DNA of 64,000 nucleotides from Shewanella ulleungensis (GCF_014648315.1 NZ_BMQW01000001.1:620001-684000), one strand, 5' to 3'. Counted from the first letter of the stretch, positions 8,338 to 17,084 are shown. The notes: generated by a model from the letters alone, not told the origin. Numbers and translations: made by a program.

Positions 8338-9197
8338 ACATTGGCCTTTAATACTTTACGTAACCAAAAGAATCCAACAATCTGTAGAAATAAAGCTGTG
8401 CTTAAAAAGTTAGCACCATTGGGATGCTCAAGTAATGGAGTAAACCATTGCTGTTCTTGTGAAATAAAAAGCGGGATTAGTGCATAAGGCATTAGCCCAC
8501 AAAAAATAGCGGCGTAGCGCGTGGCTGACATTTGGCTATTAATATATTGATATTGCTCAATACGCTGGCGCATTAATTGACTCACGGCTTGGAGCATTGC
8601 ACTAAAATCGCTACCTGTTTGATGTCTTGCGACTAATGCTTGAGCAAATAAACGGGTTCCCTCTGTGTTATAACGACTGACTAATCGATGTACTGCTTGG
8701 CTTGCATCGTAACCAGACGACAAACGAGTCACGACTTCGGTTAATTCACTCTTCAATACCCCTTTGGCTAAATTGGCAGCTGTCGAAATAGCTTGCAGTG
8801 GGGATAAACCTGCCTGCAACGATGAATGCATCGTATCCATGGCATCGACTAATTCCGTTTCCACTTTTTTTGTACGCCAGGTGACTAAATCATCAAGTAA
8901 AAAATAGCTACTCAACATAATGGCAAGCGCCATTATAATTGCGATACCTTGTTGCTTGGGAAAGGCATAATTGATGGCGACATAGGTGCAAACAGACAAG
9001 CTAATAATGCCCAATATCACGCTAATGGGGGCTAGGTTAATGTCTAACAAGCGCAATTTGTGCTGTAAGCCAGATGCATTTTTGCTCGATGTAGCAGACC
9101 AAGATTTTTTAAGATTACTGTCTTGCCACCATTCTTTGGCACAAATTATCATCACGATAATAAGCACTAATAGAATTAGCCATTCATACCAAGGCAT
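8334..9197 (-). CDS. tadB: Tad pilus inner-membrane platform protein TadB-like
   Basis: 287-residue T2SSF-family membrane protein, partner of TadC. It has an N-terminal membrane helix (WLILLVLIIVMIICA), two central helices (about 55-105) and C-terminal hydrophobic segments. The T2SSF region contains DAMDTMHSSLQAGLSPLQA and RLFAQALVARHQTGSDF. The start lies inside the last 14 bases of cpaF and the stop overlaps tadC, so cpaF-tadB-tadC are tightly coupled. Confidence 0.87.
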   Translation of the reverse strand: MPWYEWLILLVLIIVMIICAKEWWQDSNLKKSWSATSSKNASGLQHKLRLLDINLAPISVILGIISLSVCTYVAINYAFPKQQGIAIIMALAIMLSSYFLLDDLVTWRTKKVETELVDAMDTMHSSLQAGLSPLQAISTAANLAKGVLKSELTEVVTRLSSGYDASQAVHRLVSRYNTEGTRLFAQALVARHQTGSDFSAMLQAVSQLMRQRIEQYQYINSQMSATRYAAIFCGLMPYALIPLFISQEQQWFTPLLEHPNGANFLSTALFLQIVGFFWLRKVLKANV

Positions 9198-10527
9198 ATT
9201 CTGCTCCAGTGAACAGTTCGTTTAATGCCGTTACGTCATATCCTTTCGCCGCGATAGTTTCGCTTAAGTGACAATAATCAGCGCAACATAGATGTTCGCC
9301 CACGATGCGGTTACTGGCATGTTCGGTGTTGTGTTTAAACTCAAATAGCGGTCTAACCTGGGTGTTCAGTTCGGTTTGTACAACTTCACAGACACTAACC
9401 ACTCGACGGCTACCATCGTTAAAACGTCTCACTTGCACGATAATCTGAATAGATGAGTTAATCATTTGGTCAATGGTGTCTCGGCTAATTGATGCCTCTT
9501 CCATTTGAGCCAGTGATCTCAGTCTATTAATCACATCTTTCGGGTTATTGGCATGCACTGTGGTTAAACTTCCATCGTGACCACAGTTCATGGCCTGAAG
9601 CATGTCGAACACTTCACCACCTCTTACCTCACCAACAATAATTCTATCGGCACGCATTCTTAATGCGGTTTTGACTAACGCTCGTAATGATACTTCGCCA
9701 TGACCTTCACCATTTGTACTGCGGCTTTCTAGTGGGATAACGTGTGGGTGCTGTAACTGCAACTCAGCTGTTTCTTCTATGGTAATCACTCGTTCACGAC
9801 GAGGAATGAAGCCAGAGATCACATTTAATAAGCTGGTTTTACCTGCACCTGCGCTGCCTGCTATGACAATATTAACGCCCGCAATAACCGCCTTTTCTAA
9901 AAACTGTAAAATATCTTCACTAATAAACCGGCTGTTTACGAGTGTTTCTGCACTGATTGTTTCGTGATGAAATCGACGGATTGATACTACTGCGCCAATG
10001 TTAGATAAAGGCGGTATAACCGCATGTAATCGACTGCCATCAGCAAGCATGGCATCGACCATAGGGTTATTGGCATCTAACTGACGGCCTTGCGCACTGA
10101 CTATGCGTTCAAGGAATCGTCTTAAGTGTGATTCACTGTCGAAGGTATGCGGGGTTTGTTGTAATACCCCATGACGCTCTACCCAGATTGAAAAAGGACC
10201 ATTAATTAAAATGTCAGTTACGCCATTATCGAGCATTAACTCAGAAATAGGACCTAACCCATGTAACTCTTCCATGACCTGTTGAATCAACAAACTTTTG
10301 TCTGCCGTATTCATGGGTTGTTGCTGTTGACCTGGTAGAGTTTCAATAAGCTCATGTAATTGCGTTTTGAGCTGTGCAGGCTGCTTTAAGTGAAGTGAGT
10401 CATCGTTTTCCATATCATCGATTAAACTGTTATGGAGCAGTTGCTTAAGACGACGCATTTCGTCGTTAGGCATCGACATCACATTGTGTGCTGTTGGAGT
10501 AAAAATGTTTTGGGCTGAATTAAACAT
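9184..10527 (-). CDS. cpaF: Tad pilus assembly ATPase CpaF/TadA
   Basis: Hexameric secretion ATPase that powers pilus assembly at the cytoplasmic face. 447 residues, normal for the family. Seen in order: N-terminal domain with LGPISELMLDNGVTDILING; Walker A GSAGAGKTS (near residue 230); Asp box region TIEETAELQL; His-box region ALRMRADRIIVGEVRGGE; and a CGHDGSLTTVHAN segment typical of CpaF/VirB11 ATPases. It follows cpaB by 32 bases and overlaps tadB. No TadZ/CpaE gene precedes it, although one usually does in Tad loci. Confidence 0.95.
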   Translation of the reverse strand: MFNSAQNIFTPTAHNVMSMPNDEMRRLKQLLHNSLIDDMENDDSLHLKQPAQLKTQLHELIETLPGQQQQPMNTADKSLLIQQVMEELHGLGPISELMLDNGVTDILINGPFSIWVERHGVLQQTPHTFDSESHLRRFLERIVSAQGRQLDANNPMVDAMLADGSRLHAVIPPLSNIGAVVSIRRFHHETISAETLVNSRFISEDILQFLEKAVIAGVNIVIAGSAGAGKTSLLNVISGFIPRRERVITIEETAELQLQHPHVIPLESRSTNGEGHGEVSLRALVKTALRMRADRIIVGEVRGGEVFDMLQAMNCGHDGSLTTVHANNPKDVINRLRSLAQMEEASISRDTIDQMINSSIQIIVQVRRFNDGSRRVVSVCEVVQTELNTQVRPLFEFKHNTEHASNRIVGEHLCCADYCHLSETIAAKGYDVTALNELFTGAEYALV

Positions 10528-10559
10528 ACCTCACCTCCTACGGGTTGTATTAATACCGT

Positions 10560-11324
10560 TTATTCACGCGCTATGCTGACGGTTTTACGACGATTACCGC
10601 TATGAATAATCACCTCACGATGGGTTTTGGCCATTCCTAATAATGGTTGAGTGCCATTGGCAATGTCATAAGCGCTATGAAGCACAATAGTGACGATGTC
10701 GTTAGCTCCAATGCTTGCCAGTGGATATACATCAGCTGGTCTTACAGCCATAACGAGTGCTGTTTTACCCGACGTTGCTTTGGTATTTTGTGAATTAAGA
10801 CTCTCTATTTTACTGCCGCTATTGGCGGTATTTTTGTTCTGTGGTTTGAGTAAACCAATTAATTGCACGTTACGAGCAACGGTTCGCACATTAGTACGAC
10901 CTCTCACCAAAATATCAAACCTATCACCTTGGTTTAGCTTAGAAAATGGTAAGCCTGATGGCGGCTGGCTTAGGGTGAATAGCACTCGGCCCTCTGGCAC
11001 GGCGTATGACAACGATTTGACCTTAGGAGTCGCTAATTCGTTGGCATAAATCGCTTCTCCGCTTTTTTTAGCGACATTGATGACTTTACCCAACAGTAGT
11101 TGTGGATTTTGAATGCTCTGTTCAATACCTTGTTGTTCAGTTTTCTTACGGACCAATGCCTCAGAGGTAATGACATCTCCTGCCTGTAAGTTTTGGGTTA
11201 ATATCAATGCTGTTGTGGTGGTTAAACGATCGATTTGGCGAATACCTAATGCCGATGCCAACACGCCAGAGGTCACGAATAGTGCGATGGCTATCGTTGT
11301 ACTACCTGTGAATTTGCGTTTCAT
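10560..11324 (-). CDS. cpaB: Pilus assembly protein CpaB/RcpC (SAF domain)
   Basis: 254 residues. An N-terminal signal-anchor (TTIAIALFVTSGVLASALG) is followed by a SAF domain (ALILTQNLQAGDVITSEALV ... LLGKVINVAKKSGEAIYANEL) and an RcpC-type domain containing LPFSKLNQGDRFDILVRG and TVARNVQLIGL. CpaB/RcpC is a periplasmic partner of the secretin in Tad systems. The ATG at 11324 has a weak GAGGTG-type site (cacctcttc on the plus strand). It lies 80 bases after the pilin gene, the usual Tad order (flp then cpaB). Confidence 0.88.
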   Translation of the reverse strand: MKRKFTGSTTIAIALFVTSGVLASALGIRQIDRLTTTTALILTQNLQAGDVITSEALVRKKTEQQGIEQSIQNPQLLLGKVINVAKKSGEAIYANELATPKVKSLSYAVPEGRVLFTLSQPPSGLPFSKLNQGDRFDILVRGRTNVRTVARNVQLIGLLKPQNKNTANSGSKIESLNSQNTKATSGKTALVMAVRPADVYPLASIGANDIVTIVLHSAYDIANGTQPLLGMAKTHREVIIHSGNRRKTVSIARE

Positions 11325-11404
11325 GTTGCACCTCTTCGATGTGTTGTTAATCTAATTGAAGGCGCCGATTGCCTCGCGGTGAGACAACCGACCAAGACTA
11401 ACGA

Positions 11405-11797
11405 TTAATTATCTAAACTACCGTCTTCTACTGAAGGAGAAGCGCCTGCAGCACTAGGCGTATTTGAAATCGATACCGCAGCTTCACTAAAGTCGCTAGC
11501 AACAAAGGTAAATGTTGCACCGTCACCGGCATTAACATCCACGGCATCAATAAAGCCTGATCCACTGATTTCGGCAGTATTTTCTGCATTGATAATGCCG
11601 TCAAATGCGTAACTTTGATCTAACGAGCCAATGGCTTCAGCGACATCTTCAAGTTCTGCGGTAACAGAATCTCGCATTGTGGTTAGGCCGATAACTAAAC
11701 CTGCTGCCATGACGGTTGATAATAAAATCAACTCTGAAGTCATAACAAAACCACCCTGCTTTTTGCTGTTTTTGATCATTGATTTAATTGATTTCAT
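11405..11797 (-). CDS. Flp-like (type IVb) pilin, long atypical form
   Basis: Probable major pilin of the Tad-like system, first gene of its operon. 130 residues, about twice the length of a usual Flp. A basic leader (MKSIKSMIKNSKKQGG) precedes FVMTSELILLSTVMAAGLVIGL. If Glu must be at mature position 5, cleavage would fall after GGF; if it follows the second Gly, Glu is at position 6. Both differ from the canonical G|xxxxEY pattern. The C-terminal 70 residues are acidic, Ser/Ala/Gly-rich and free of Cys. The ATG has GAGGTA upstream (tacctc on the plus strand). Expression is predicted from a sigma-54 promoter 132 bases upstream. Identification as pilin rests on leader, hydrophobic segment and place before cpaB. 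Confidence 0.75.
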   Translation of the reverse strand: MKSIKSMIKNSKKQGGFVMTSELILLSTVMAAGLVIGLTTMRDSVTAELEDVAEAIGSLDQSYAFDGIINAENTAEISGSGFIDAVDVNAGDGATFTFVASDFSEAAVSISNTPSAAGASPSVEDGSLDN

Positions 11798-11928
11798 AAT
11801 GTGTACCTCATGTTAGTTTCTGTCTTGTTCACATCACCCAGTTGGTTGATTGTGTTAGGAGTAGAGAATAGATTTCTCTTTGACTAAGAGACATGTCCCA
11901 TTACTTATCTTTGCCTCTGTTTCAATAG

Positions 11929-11946
11929 TTGCGAAGTGCATGCCAA
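11929..11946 (-). promoter_or_regulatory. Sigma-54 promoter of the flp-cpaB-cpaF-tadBC operon
   Basis: Minus strand reads TTGGCATGCACTTCGCAA, with GG and GC exactly 10 bases apart. It lies 132 bases before the pilin ATG, which implies a leader of roughly 120 bases. In the gap 11798-12167 I see this promoter, the enhancer sites and the terminator of the upstream operon, and no gene. Confidence 0.8.
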
Positions 11947-12074
11947 TATCGACAACTTAGCTAGAATTTAAAATAATAGAATTTAAACAATAGCTTATGT
12001 AAATGTTGAATTGATTTAGTTGCCACAAGACAACATAAGCATTAAGCAATAGCAGATATGAACAGCACAATGAT

Positions 12075-12115
12075 TTGCAAAATGCGAAACCTTGGATGCG
12101 GTTTGCAATATGCCG
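12075..12115. promoter_or_regulatory. LuxO-like enhancer sites (UAS) for the pilin operon
   Basis: Palindromes TTGCAAAATGCGA at 12075-12087 and TTGCAATATGCCG at 12103-12115 (28 bases apart); a third, weaker overlap ATGCGGTTTGCAA is at 12096-12108. They lie about 130 bases upstream of the -24 element, a normal distance for a sigma-54 enhancer. Confidence 0.7.
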
Positions 12116-12127
12116 AGTTCCCAATAA

Positions 12128-12151
12128 AAAAGCTTCCATCTGGAAGCTTTT
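12128..12151 (-). terminator. Intrinsic terminator after the TadD-like gene
   Basis: Perfect 11-bp stem AAAAGCTTCCA / TGGAAGCTTTT with a 2-base loop. On the minus strand it is followed by a T-rich run, 17 bases past the stop of the gene at 12168. Confidence 0.8.
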
Positions 12152-12167
12152 AGATTTTACACATCGT

Positions 12168-12893
12168 TTAAATTCGGCTGTAAGCGACTCGACATTCAGG
12201 ATGATCACTTAAGTACAGTAAGCGAGATAAGCTCTGTCGATGATCAGGCATTGAATCTAAAGTATCTGCATAAAAGTGACAAGCCTGGGCCCAATGAGAC
12301 TGAGCTTCATGTATTAACCCCAAGTGATAGCTGGTTCGCCAAACGGGGGCTCCTAACCTATCTGCGGTTGCGATAACCGCTTGCGCTTTTTTATAACGGC
12401 CCTCTAAATAATAGGTTGCGGCTAGTGTCGCGTGTAATTCTGGATGGTCAGGCTGTAATTGTACCTGGCGCTGCAAGACGGTTCTTGCAAGGGTAATGTT
12501 ACCTTCTTGCATGGCAATTTGGCTGCGTAAAATAGCGACTTCAGACATTGGATTTTGTTGTGCTAATAGACGGTCTAACACCATTTGACTGTCTATTTTT
12601 TGGCCCACCTGGTGATACACAATGGCAGACGTAAAACCAATTTTTTGATGCTGTGGATAGCTCATCGATAACGCACCTAATTCGTTTGCCAGTCGTCCGC
12701 AGTCACTCACCGCAGCTTGATAACCTTGGCAATGAATACCGTATGATGCATTAACATTGTATTTTGACAATACGGCATCTAATTGCTCATCGGGTTGGTA
12801 AGCTTGTGTAGTGTTATTGATGTTGGTACAAGCACTGCTGGCTAATGTAAGCATACATAGGCCAGCAATATGTAAATAAGATAATGTTTTCAT
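12168..12893 (-). CDS. TadD-like TPR lipoprotein
   Basis: 241 residues. A lipoprotein signal (MKTLSYLHIAGLCMLTLASSAC, lipobox LASSAC) predicts attachment to a membrane by the Cys at about residue 22. The rest is helical with tetratricopeptide-type pairs (LARTVLQRQVQLQPDHPELHATLAATYYLEGRYKKAQAV and further). TadD/pilotin-like TPR lipoproteins help secretin placement in Tad loci. It directly follows the secretin gene (20-base gap) and is followed by a clear terminator, so the two form a separate bicistronic unit from the pilin operon. Confidence 0.8.
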   Translation of the reverse strand: MKTLSYLHIAGLCMLTLASSACTNINNTTQAYQPDEQLDAVLSKYNVNASYGIHCQGYQAAVSDCGRLANELGALSMSYPQHQKIGFTSAIVYHQVGQKIDSQMVLDRLLAQQNPMSEVAILRSQIAMQEGNITLARTVLQRQVQLQPDHPELHATLAATYYLEGRYKKAQAVIATADRLGAPVWRTSYHLGLIHEAQSHWAQACHFYADTLDSMPDHRQSLSRLLYLSDHPECRVAYSRI

Positions 12894-12913
12894 CAGTTAA
12901 TCCTCTATTGTGA

Positions 12914-14845
12914 TTAATATTGCATGCTTTGTAGCATTTCTGTTGAAGACTGGAATTGCCATAATGCTACGTCATGGCGCGGTTCGCGCACTAACGTTGG
13001 CGTAACAATAATAATCAGTTCACGTGCGGTGTCGGCTTCTTGCGATGATTCCGTTAATTTACCTAATAAAGGCACATCGTTTATGCCAGGCACAAAGTCA
13101 CGTGAATCACTGATATCACGACTAACTAAACCACCTATGATTAATGGCTGACCATCACGTAAACGGGTACTCGTGGTTAGGTTTCTCACATTAAATGCGC
13201 TAGTTGTTAATGATGACCCTGTACTTGATGAAATTTGCTGAGTTAATAAGGTGTCTGGCGTTGAAATACTTGGGCTTAAATCCAGGGTTATCAAATCGTT
13301 TTCATCTACCATGGCTCGCACCCCAAGTTCGATTCCAAAAGACTTAAACTCTGTACCACTAAATATTCCTTGGCTATTGCCGCCAGTATCGCCACTGCTG
13401 ATGCCATTAGGTGAAAATGATGTGGGTACAGGAACTTCACCACCGGCACGAAATACTGCTTTTTCGCCTGATAATACGGTTAAATTAGGACGCGAAAGTG
13501 TTCGTGATATGCCGTCTTTTTCAAGCAATGAAAACAACAAATCAAATGCCACCTCGCTGCCGCCAACCTGGAAGTTATTAATTAGGGCTCCGCCGAGCAC
13601 CTGAAGTGCATTTTCAACCTGGCCTGAGCCTAATGCCTGGTTGGTTGCGCCTTCTAAACCAAAGTTACCGTCAGACTTATTGTATCCATTAGTGATTAAT
13701 GAAAAATCTGGACGCCATTGAGTTAAGCTTCGACGATTCACTTCATACATTTGAATGGCCACTCTCACTTGCGGTAAATCGCGTACTTCGATGGTGGAAA
13801 GTAATCTGCCGTTGGCCATCGACAATAATTTTGCACGTGCAATATTCGATTTAACGTTATTGCCCGTAGAACTTGAAGTAGAGTTGCTGGTTGTTGAACC
13901 CGCTCTGCTACTTTGTTGGCCCGAGTTAATTAGTCCGCCAGACTCATTGGCAATTACGGTAATGTCATTACTGTCGTTATCGACTTTACCGGTAACAGTA
14001 TTGACTCTATCGCCAGTGAATAGTCTTGCCGCTAGATTAAGCACTCTGACTAAATCAACCTGGGTTTCAACTTGGCCGCTAAGCAATAACGTGTCGGCCT
14101 GATCATTAGGCAAATCGCCTTTTTGAATACGGCTGACATTAACTGATTGCCCACCTAGTTGATTAATCGCCTTTTTGACTTTTTCAGCCATGTTCATCGG
14201 CAATAAATCTACTTGGATTAAATTGATGATGGCTGCATTACCTTTAGTTAATCCGGGAGATTTACGCTGTTGTAATGATGGTAAGCGAATATTTTGACTT
14301 AACCCAGCAAGCAGATCGTTTGATGATTTAACCACTAAACTGTTGTCGATTAGCTGATTATTGCCGGCATCTAGATAATGACGTGCAGCAGATTCTGCTG
14401 CCATTTTGTATTTAACAGTAGGCACACGACCACGTAATACTAACGCGGCTCTGTCGGGCGCTAACGTTAAGCGAACCTTGGGATGAATATCATGCAGCGC
14501 TTGACGTAACACGCTTAAGTCTTCTGTCACGCTAAATAGAAATGTTTCCGAGCTGTCATCGGTATACCACACAATAAGACTGGTTCGGCCCACTTTTTTA
14601 GCTAATGCCAGCACTTCGTTTTTGTCTAACACTTCAACCTGCATAATGGCATCTTGACCAATGGCGACTCTTGAAATGCTTTTTTTAAACACTAGACGGG
14701 AATGTGTCCATTGCACCATTTCACGAATTTTATCTGACTGACGTCCGTCTGCCGTTTCGATAAAATCCAGGCCATTGGTCGCTGATAATACCGGGCTACT
14801 CAATAGAAATAACCATATTGAGGTTGCACAAAGAAATTGTTTCAT
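12914..14845 (-). CDS. cpaC: Tad pilus secretin CpaC/RcpA
   Basis: Outer-membrane ring through which the pilus passes. 643 residues, about 150 more than the usual CpaC. In order: signal peptide (to about residue 21, PVLSAT); pilus/secretin N-domain (about 55-105, AIMQVEVLDKNEVLALAK); a BON-like stretch (RAALVLRGRVPTVKYK); a second similar domain near 205-285; a Ser/Thr/Gly/Asn-rich low-complexity linker (about 305-335); and the secretin domain (about 430-635) with LSRPNLTVLSGEKAVFRAGG, VRAMVDENDLITLDLSPSIS, GQPLIIGGLVSRD and LLGKL. The extra length comes mainly from the linker and the second N-domain. It is first in its operon, behind its own sigma-54 promoter. Confidence 0.93.
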   Translation of the reverse strand: MKQFLCATSIWLFLLSSPVLSATNGLDFIETADGRQSDKIREMVQWTHSRLVFKKSISRVAIGQDAIMQVEVLDKNEVLALAKKVGRTSLIVWYTDDSSETFLFSVTEDLSVLRQALHDIHPKVRLTLAPDRAALVLRGRVPTVKYKMAAESAARHYLDAGNNQLIDNSLVVKSSNDLLAGLSQNIRLPSLQQRKSPGLTKGNAAIINLIQVDLLPMNMAEKVKKAINQLGGQSVNVSRIQKGDLPNDQADTLLLSGQVETQVDLVRVLNLAARLFTGDRVNTVTGKVDNDSNDITVIANESGGLINSGQQSSRAGSTTSNSTSSSTGNNVKSNIARAKLLSMANGRLLSTIEVRDLPQVRVAIQMYEVNRRSLTQWRPDFSLITNGYNKSDGNFGLEGATNQALGSGQVENALQVLGGALINNFQVGGSEVAFDLLFSLLEKDGISRTLSRPNLTVLSGEKAVFRAGGEVPVPTSFSPNGISSGDTGGNSQGIFSGTEFKSFGIELGVRAMVDENDLITLDLSPSISTPDTLLTQQISSSTGSSLTTSAFNVRNLTTSTRLRDGQPLIIGGLVSRDISDSRDFVPGINDVPLLGKLTESSQEADTARELIIIVTPTLVREPRHDVALWQFQSSTEMLQSMQY

Positions 14846-14893
14846 CGCTTACTCCTGTCATTTATCGCGTCATCTCAGACTGTACAATGATGA

Positions 14894-14911
14894 ATGCAGG
14901 AAGCTAGCCAA
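14894..14911 (-). promoter_or_regulatory. Sigma-54 promoter of the secretin-tadD operon
   Basis: Minus strand reads TTGGCTAGCTTCCTGCAT: GG and GC exactly 10 bases apart, 49 bases before the secretin ATG. The match at the -24 flank (TTGGCT) is slightly weaker than at the other promoters. Confidence 0.75.
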
Positions 14912-15004
14912 CAATATAAATTACTTATTAACAATTTAAAACAATAACTTAAACGCAATCAGTTTCGATTGCAAGATTGTCAACATCATGAAACACAAGT
15001 TGAT

Positions 15005-15017
15005 TCGCATTTTGCAA
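15005..15017. promoter_or_regulatory. LuxO-like enhancer site (UAS) for the secretin operon
   Basis: TCGCATTTTGCAA, same half-sites as at the other five operons, 94 bases upstream of the -24 element. A second inverted repeat of different sequence (CGCAATC / GATTGCA) lies at 14954-14974 between them. Confidence 0.7.
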
Positions 15018-15099
15018 AGCAATCTAGGAATATTGAGATCGAATTTATGAGTGAAATAATTTCACAACTAAGTGTTGGTGTTTAGGCTTACATTTAAAA

Positions 15100-15119
15100 A
15101 AATCACCTAAAGGTGATTT
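15100..15119 (-). terminator. Intrinsic terminator after the sigma-54 activator gene
   Basis: Stem AAATCACCT / AGGTGATTT with a 2-base loop and a T-rich run on the minus strand (AAAAAAAT on the plus strand just before it), 49 bases past the activator stop. Confidence 0.75.
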
Positions 15120-15167
15120 ATTTAATACTGCGTCGATACAATGTTAAGTGCAGACAATTGAGGCTTG

Positions 15168-16616
15168 TTAAGATTCAGCCCAGCTTTTCATTTTGCGATA
15201 AATGGTCGATGCACTTATGCCAAGATACGCGGCAGCTAATGGGATATTGCCGTCGCACTGGCTTATCGCATCTTCAATCGCATTTTTTTCAACTATCCAC
15301 AGTTGAATAATGTTATTAGGTGCAGTGCTTTGTGTCGGCATTGACCCTTGTGGTGTGACTAGCGTATTGCTAACTGCCGATGCTTTAGGTTGAGTCATTG
15401 GACTCTGAGGTGAATACTGATAGTGGTTGACGACACTGTGTCCAAAATTGTTCGGTAACATGTCTGATTGAACGCTTTGACCGTCATAGATCACCACAAT
15501 GTTTTCTATCACATTTTGCAATTCACGAATGTTACCAGGCCAATCATATTGCATGAATATTTGCTTTACTTCGTTACTAAAGTTTTCAAATTTTTTATTA
15601 TTTTCAGTCGTTTTAGAAGTTAAAATATGATTCGCTAATAATAAGATGTCTTCACCGCGATCGCGAAGCGGTGGCAGAACTACTGGGATAACATTAAGTC
15701 GGTAATATAGATCTTCACGAAAGCGTCCCTCACCAACTTCTTCTGCTGGATTACGGTTAGTTGCGCACACAATCCTCACATCGCTTTGCAATACTTCGCT
15801 ACTACCGACCTTACAAAATGTACCCGTTTGTAAAAAACGTAATAACTTAGCTTGCAGGTTTAATTGCATTTCGCAAATTTCATCTAAAAACAACGTGCCA
15901 CCATTAGCCACTTCAACCGCACCTTTACGATCGGTTAATGCCCCACTAAATGCACCTTTCACATGACCAAAAAACTCAGACTCGAATAATTCTGCAGGAA
16001 TAGCAGCACAGTTAATGGCAATAAATGGACCTTGCTCACGGGCACTCGCCTGATGAAGCCCAAGGGCACACACCTCTTTACCTGTTCCACTTTCACCGGT
16101 GACAAACACACTGGCTTTGCTGCGCGCAGCGCTTTCAAGTAAACGAAACACGGTATGCATTGATAATGATTCACCAATAAAGTTTATCCTATCTAGCGCT
16201 GTAGCTTCTGGCTCAACTTCTACGGTTTTTAAATCTTGATTTTGCTGTTTAATTGCATTGGATACAGAGGTAATAAGGCGCTCTGAAGTAAAAGGTTTTT
16301 CAATAAAATCGTAACCACCAAGACGCATTGCATCAACGGCAACATCAATAGAACTATTAGAGGTAATAATAATAACTTTAGCCGCCACCTCTTGTTTATT
16401 AACATATTTAAGCACTTCTAAACCGCTAATGTCCGGTAAGCATACATCTTGTACTAATACTGCAGGCATCTTGGCTTTAATGGCAACTAACGCAGAATAT
16501 CCATCGACGAAATGTTCAGTTTCAAAACCGGCATTTTTTAACTGGCTGCAATACAAAGCGCCACTTGATAAGCTGTCTTCTACAACATATACCAGTGGTT
16601 TTTGAGTTGTATTCAT
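15168..16616 (-). CDS. LuxO-like sigma-54-dependent response regulator
   Basis: Transcription activator for sigma-54 RNA polymerase, 482 residues. Receiver domain 1-120 with phospho-acceptor Asp57 (LVQDVCLPD) and Lys in IEKPF. AAA+ domain about 145-380 with Walker A GESGTGKE, the sigma-54 contact loop written GAFSGA instead of GAFTGA, and Walker B GGTLFLDE. A Gln/Ser/Pro-rich linker follows, then a Fis-type HTH (AISQCDGNIPLAAAYLGIS, STIYRKMKSW). The HTH and the WIVEKNAIEDA lead-in resemble LuxO of Vibrio. It lies 10 bases after its Hpt gene, in one operon. It is the obvious protein to bind the six TNGCA-NNN-TGCNA palindromes in this island, including the one before its own operon, so autoregulation is expected. 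This last point is inference. Confidence 0.93.
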   Translation of the reverse strand: MNTTQKPLVYVVEDSLSSGALYCSQLKNAGFETEHFVDGYSALVAIKAKMPAVLVQDVCLPDISGLEVLKYVNKQEVAAKVIIITSNSSIDVAVDAMRLGGYDFIEKPFTSERLITSVSNAIKQQNQDLKTVEVEPEATALDRINFIGESLSMHTVFRLLESAARSKASVFVTGESGTGKEVCALGLHQASAREQGPFIAINCAAIPAELFESEFFGHVKGAFSGALTDRKGAVEVANGGTLFLDEICEMQLNLQAKLLRFLQTGTFCKVGSSEVLQSDVRIVCATNRNPAEEVGEGRFREDLYYRLNVIPVVLPPLRDRGEDILLLANHILTSKTTENNKKFENFSNEVKQIFMQYDWPGNIRELQNVIENIVVIYDGQSVQSDMLPNNFGHSVVNHYQYSPQSPMTQPKASAVSNTLVTPQGSMPTQSTAPNNIIQLWIVEKNAIEDAISQCDGNIPLAAAYLGISASTIYRKMKSWAES

Positions 16617-16626
16617 GGCCTACTCC

Positions 16627-16995
16627 CTACTCTGCTATCGAGTTTATGTGTGCTTTATATTCAGTTAATGTGTCGTTGATGATGTCTATTAACTGTTGAG
16701 TTTGCGCAATGTATGATTGGTTTGATTTCAGTTGATAAACCAAAGAGGCGCTGGCGGATAAACGTTCGGCACCATATAACGCGGCAGTATTTTTGAGAAT
16801 ATGAGTGGCATTGTTAATGTCTTGAAACTGTTGTTGTTCGACTGCAATGAATAACTTAGCATGCAACTGGGTTAACTCTTGTTCAAAAAGGCTCAATAAG
16901 TGCTGGTAAGTATCTGTTCCTAAGTCGGATTTCAACGTATTGAGTGTGCCTTGCTGCATGATTGGACATGCGGTAATTTCTGTTGCGTCGGACAT
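16627..16995 (-). CDS. Histidine phosphotransfer (Hpt) protein, LuxU-like
   Basis: 122 residues, about the size of LuxU. The phospho-acceptor His lies in NATHILKNTAALYGA, matching H-x2-K-x6-G of Hpt domains. No other domain is present. Upstream of the sigma-54 activator gene with a 10-base gap, it is the likely carrier of phosphate from the two hybrid kinases at 18263 and 20629 to the activator. In Vibrio the order is luxO-luxU; here it is reversed. The ATG at 16995 follows GAGGTG on the minus strand. Confidence 0.88.
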   Translation of the reverse strand: MSDATEITACPIMQQGTLNTLKSDLGTDTYQHLLSLFEQELTQLHAKLFIAVEQQQFQDINNATHILKNTAALYGAERLSASASLVYQLKSNQSYIAQTQQLIDIINDTLTEYKAHINSIAE

Positions 16996-17066
16996 TCGTC
17001 ACCTCATGTTTGGCCATTGATTATGCATTTTTCTTCGTTATATCAATTATGTTGCTAACATAGATA

Positions 17067-17084
17067 ACGCAAGAGTTAAGCCAT
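17067..17084 (-). promoter_or_regulatory. Sigma-54 promoter of the hpt-activator operon
   Basis: Minus strand reads ATGGCTTAACTCTTGCGT, GG and GC exactly 10 bases apart, 72 bases before the Hpt ATG. It implies that the activator operon is itself sigma-54 driven. Confidence 0.72.

Noticed and set aside
11957-12208. 83-codon frame on the minus strand between secretin-tadD operon and the pilin gene
   Set aside because: It covers the terminator and UAS sites and has no protein-like composition.
14954-14974. CGCAATC/GATTGCA inverted repeat upstream of the secretin gene as another UAS
   Set aside because: Spacing and half-sites differ from the TNGCA-NNN-TGCNA pattern, so it was not counted with the LuxO-like sites.
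15959-16177. 72-codon minus-strand frame in the sigma-54 activator
   Set aside because: Internal, out-of-frame shadow of the AAA+ domain.
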